Source: Campylobacterales bacterium (GTDB lineage: Bacteria > Campylobacterota > Campylobacteria > Campylobacterales > Sulfurimonadaceae). From it: 64,000 nucleotides of DNA. Under the pieces are notes generated by a model, which was given only the letters and a program-made list of their open reading frames with translations, was not told the origin of the DNA and searched no databases. This document shows positions 63,344-64,000 of the stretch, piece after piece. Location of the stretch: the NCBI GenBank assembly GCA_026390115.1, contig JAPLGO010000012.1:310001-374000 (forward strand), in the 5' to 3' direction. Each line of letters opens with the position of its first letter. Position 1 is the first letter of the stretch. The position numbers were made by a program, and so were the translations under genes.

Positions 63344-64000
63344 GCCTCATACATTATACTGGCCGCTTTTTCTTTGTAGATTTGCAAAGGCTCTTTCTCT
63401 TCAATAAATTCTGTTAACTCTTTACGTCTATTCTGTAAAATTGTTTCAAAATCATCTTGTGTAACGGGTTTGTTATCTGTAAATTTATCTAGTAAAACAT
63501 TGTTCGTTCCCATCACAACAAGATAGCTTTGCTCAGCAAAATCAAGCATTACGACACTGTTCTGCTCATTTATACTTTTTTGGAATCTAATAGTTACATT
63601 TTCACCTGCAACTGAAGTAGGCTCTTTATTCTCTTTAAATAACCAAGATTTATAATTAGGTTTTTCCTTATTCTGAGCAATTTTTTTGTTAAGTAAAAAT
63701 AAAATAACAATACCTATAACTAAAATTCCTACAACAATATAGTAGCTTGAAGACAACTCATTCCCTTGCTTTGTAGGTAGTGAGCTAAGTGAAGATGTGT
63801 TATTTTGCTCATTTGTAGAATTTTCTTTAGTTGGAGCCTCGTTTGTAAATCGTAATCGCAATCCATAAGAGTCAGATGTTTTGGAAGCTTTTAAAACTAC
63901 TGATGGCGGTACAGAAGCCTCTATTTGAGTATATCCTGCAATGGGTGTTATGTTGAGTGAATTTAAAAATTTTGAGGAAATTTCTTTGGATTTTGATGCT
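63340..64000 (-). CDS. fliO: FliO-like flagellar membrane protein, 5' end beyond the window
   Basis: The last ~220 residues of a protein whose frame is open to the right edge. A periplasmic part of ~90 residues or more is followed by one transmembrane helix ('YYIVVGILVIGIVILFLLN') and a cytoplasmic domain with 'VTIRFQKSINEQNSVVMLDF' and 'QSYLVVMGTNNVLLDKF', the FliO-type beta domain ('-vLvevgd-yLlg-tn-i-LL-'). FliO helps FliP assemble in the flagellar export gate. An internal TTG at 63861 is not the start. Call rests on topology and the beta domain. Confidence 0.7.
   Translation of the reverse strand, partial: ASKSKEISSKFLNSLNITPIAGYTQIEASVPPSVVLKASKTSDSYGLRLRFTNEAPTKENSTNEQNNTSSLSSLPTKQGNELSSSYYIVVGILVIGIVILFLLNKKIAQNKEKPNYKSWLFKENKEPTSVAGENVTIRFQKSINEQNSVVMLDFAEQSYLVVMGTNNVLLDKFTDNKPVTQDDFETILQNRRKELTEFIEEKEPLQIYKEKAASIMYEA

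Overview
The window is a 64 kb chromosomal stretch of an AT-rich, Gram-negative bacterium of the Campylobacterota (epsilonproteobacteria), most like Sulfurimonas. This rests on gene content and gene order: dapC-like/small gene/murC/small membrane gene/mutS2, uppS/prepilin peptidase/lptF/truA, fliL/acpS and accD/thiE/rlmH/dksA/membrane protein/dus are runs I recall from Campylobacter, Helicobacter and Sulfurimonas. The window also has many c-di-GMP and chemotaxis genes, c-type cytochromes and a lipid A cluster of the 2,3-diaminoglucose type. The genus call is inference. I see no rRNA, tRNA, CRISPR array, insertion sequence or prophage. Genes are dense, on both strands, and often overlap by 1-30 bases.

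Layout. 1-5.2 kb: the end of an amino acid permease, a DUF167 protein, an EI24 membrane protein, a membrane-anchored GH17 protein and an HI0933-type flavoprotein. 5.2-10.7 kb (minus): mutS2, a membrane protein, murC, a small helical protein and a DapC-like aminotransferase. 10.8-16.1 kb: a lipoprotein cytochrome c, an SDR/DUF2867 protein, a 5'-truncated CHASE histidine kinase, a ferritin-like protein and an IscU-like scaffold. 16.2-20.6 kb: an LTA-synthase-like sulfatase followed by an ABC ATPase, a frameshifted ABC permease and a DUF3299 lipoprotein. 20.6-28.4 kb (mostly minus): truA, lptF/G, prepilin peptidase, uppS, a response regulator, thiS (plus), acpS, fliL, carbonic anhydrase and radA. 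28.7-33.2 kb: a solitary HicA-like protein, gap, a GT35 glucan phosphorylase homologue that lacks the PLP lysine, and pgk.

33.2-43.4 kb: a metallophosphoesterase broken by an in-frame TGA, an OprD-like porin, two diguanylate cyclases, a soluble CZB chemoreceptor, a secreted MEMO-AMMECR1 fusion, a DUF1566 protein and a dihydroorotase-like protein without metal ligands. 43.5-47.7 kb: a cytochrome c, then lpxB, gnnB, gnnA and an LpxA-like acyltransferase that lacks the LpxA histidines; together they point to lipid A built on 2,3-diamino-glucose. 47.7-57.9 kb: a compact twelve-gene type II secretion/pseudopilus operon in the order G-H-F-K-L-M-N-C-D-E-I-J, whose pseudopilins would be matured by the prepilin peptidase at 22.4-23.2 kb. 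58-64 kb: accD, thiE, rlmH, dksA, a membrane protein, dus, a possible PD-(D/E)XK protein and a FliO-like protein that runs off the window.

The best leads are three broken genes (ABC permease, metallophosphoesterase, histidine kinase), three enzyme homologues that have lost catalytic residues (GT35, LpxA-like, dihydroorotase-like), the secreted MEMO-AMMECR1 fusion, the secretion operon with alanine instead of glycine at the pseudopilin cleavage site, and a 28-bp palindrome in front of radA. I did not find a convincing wholly new system.
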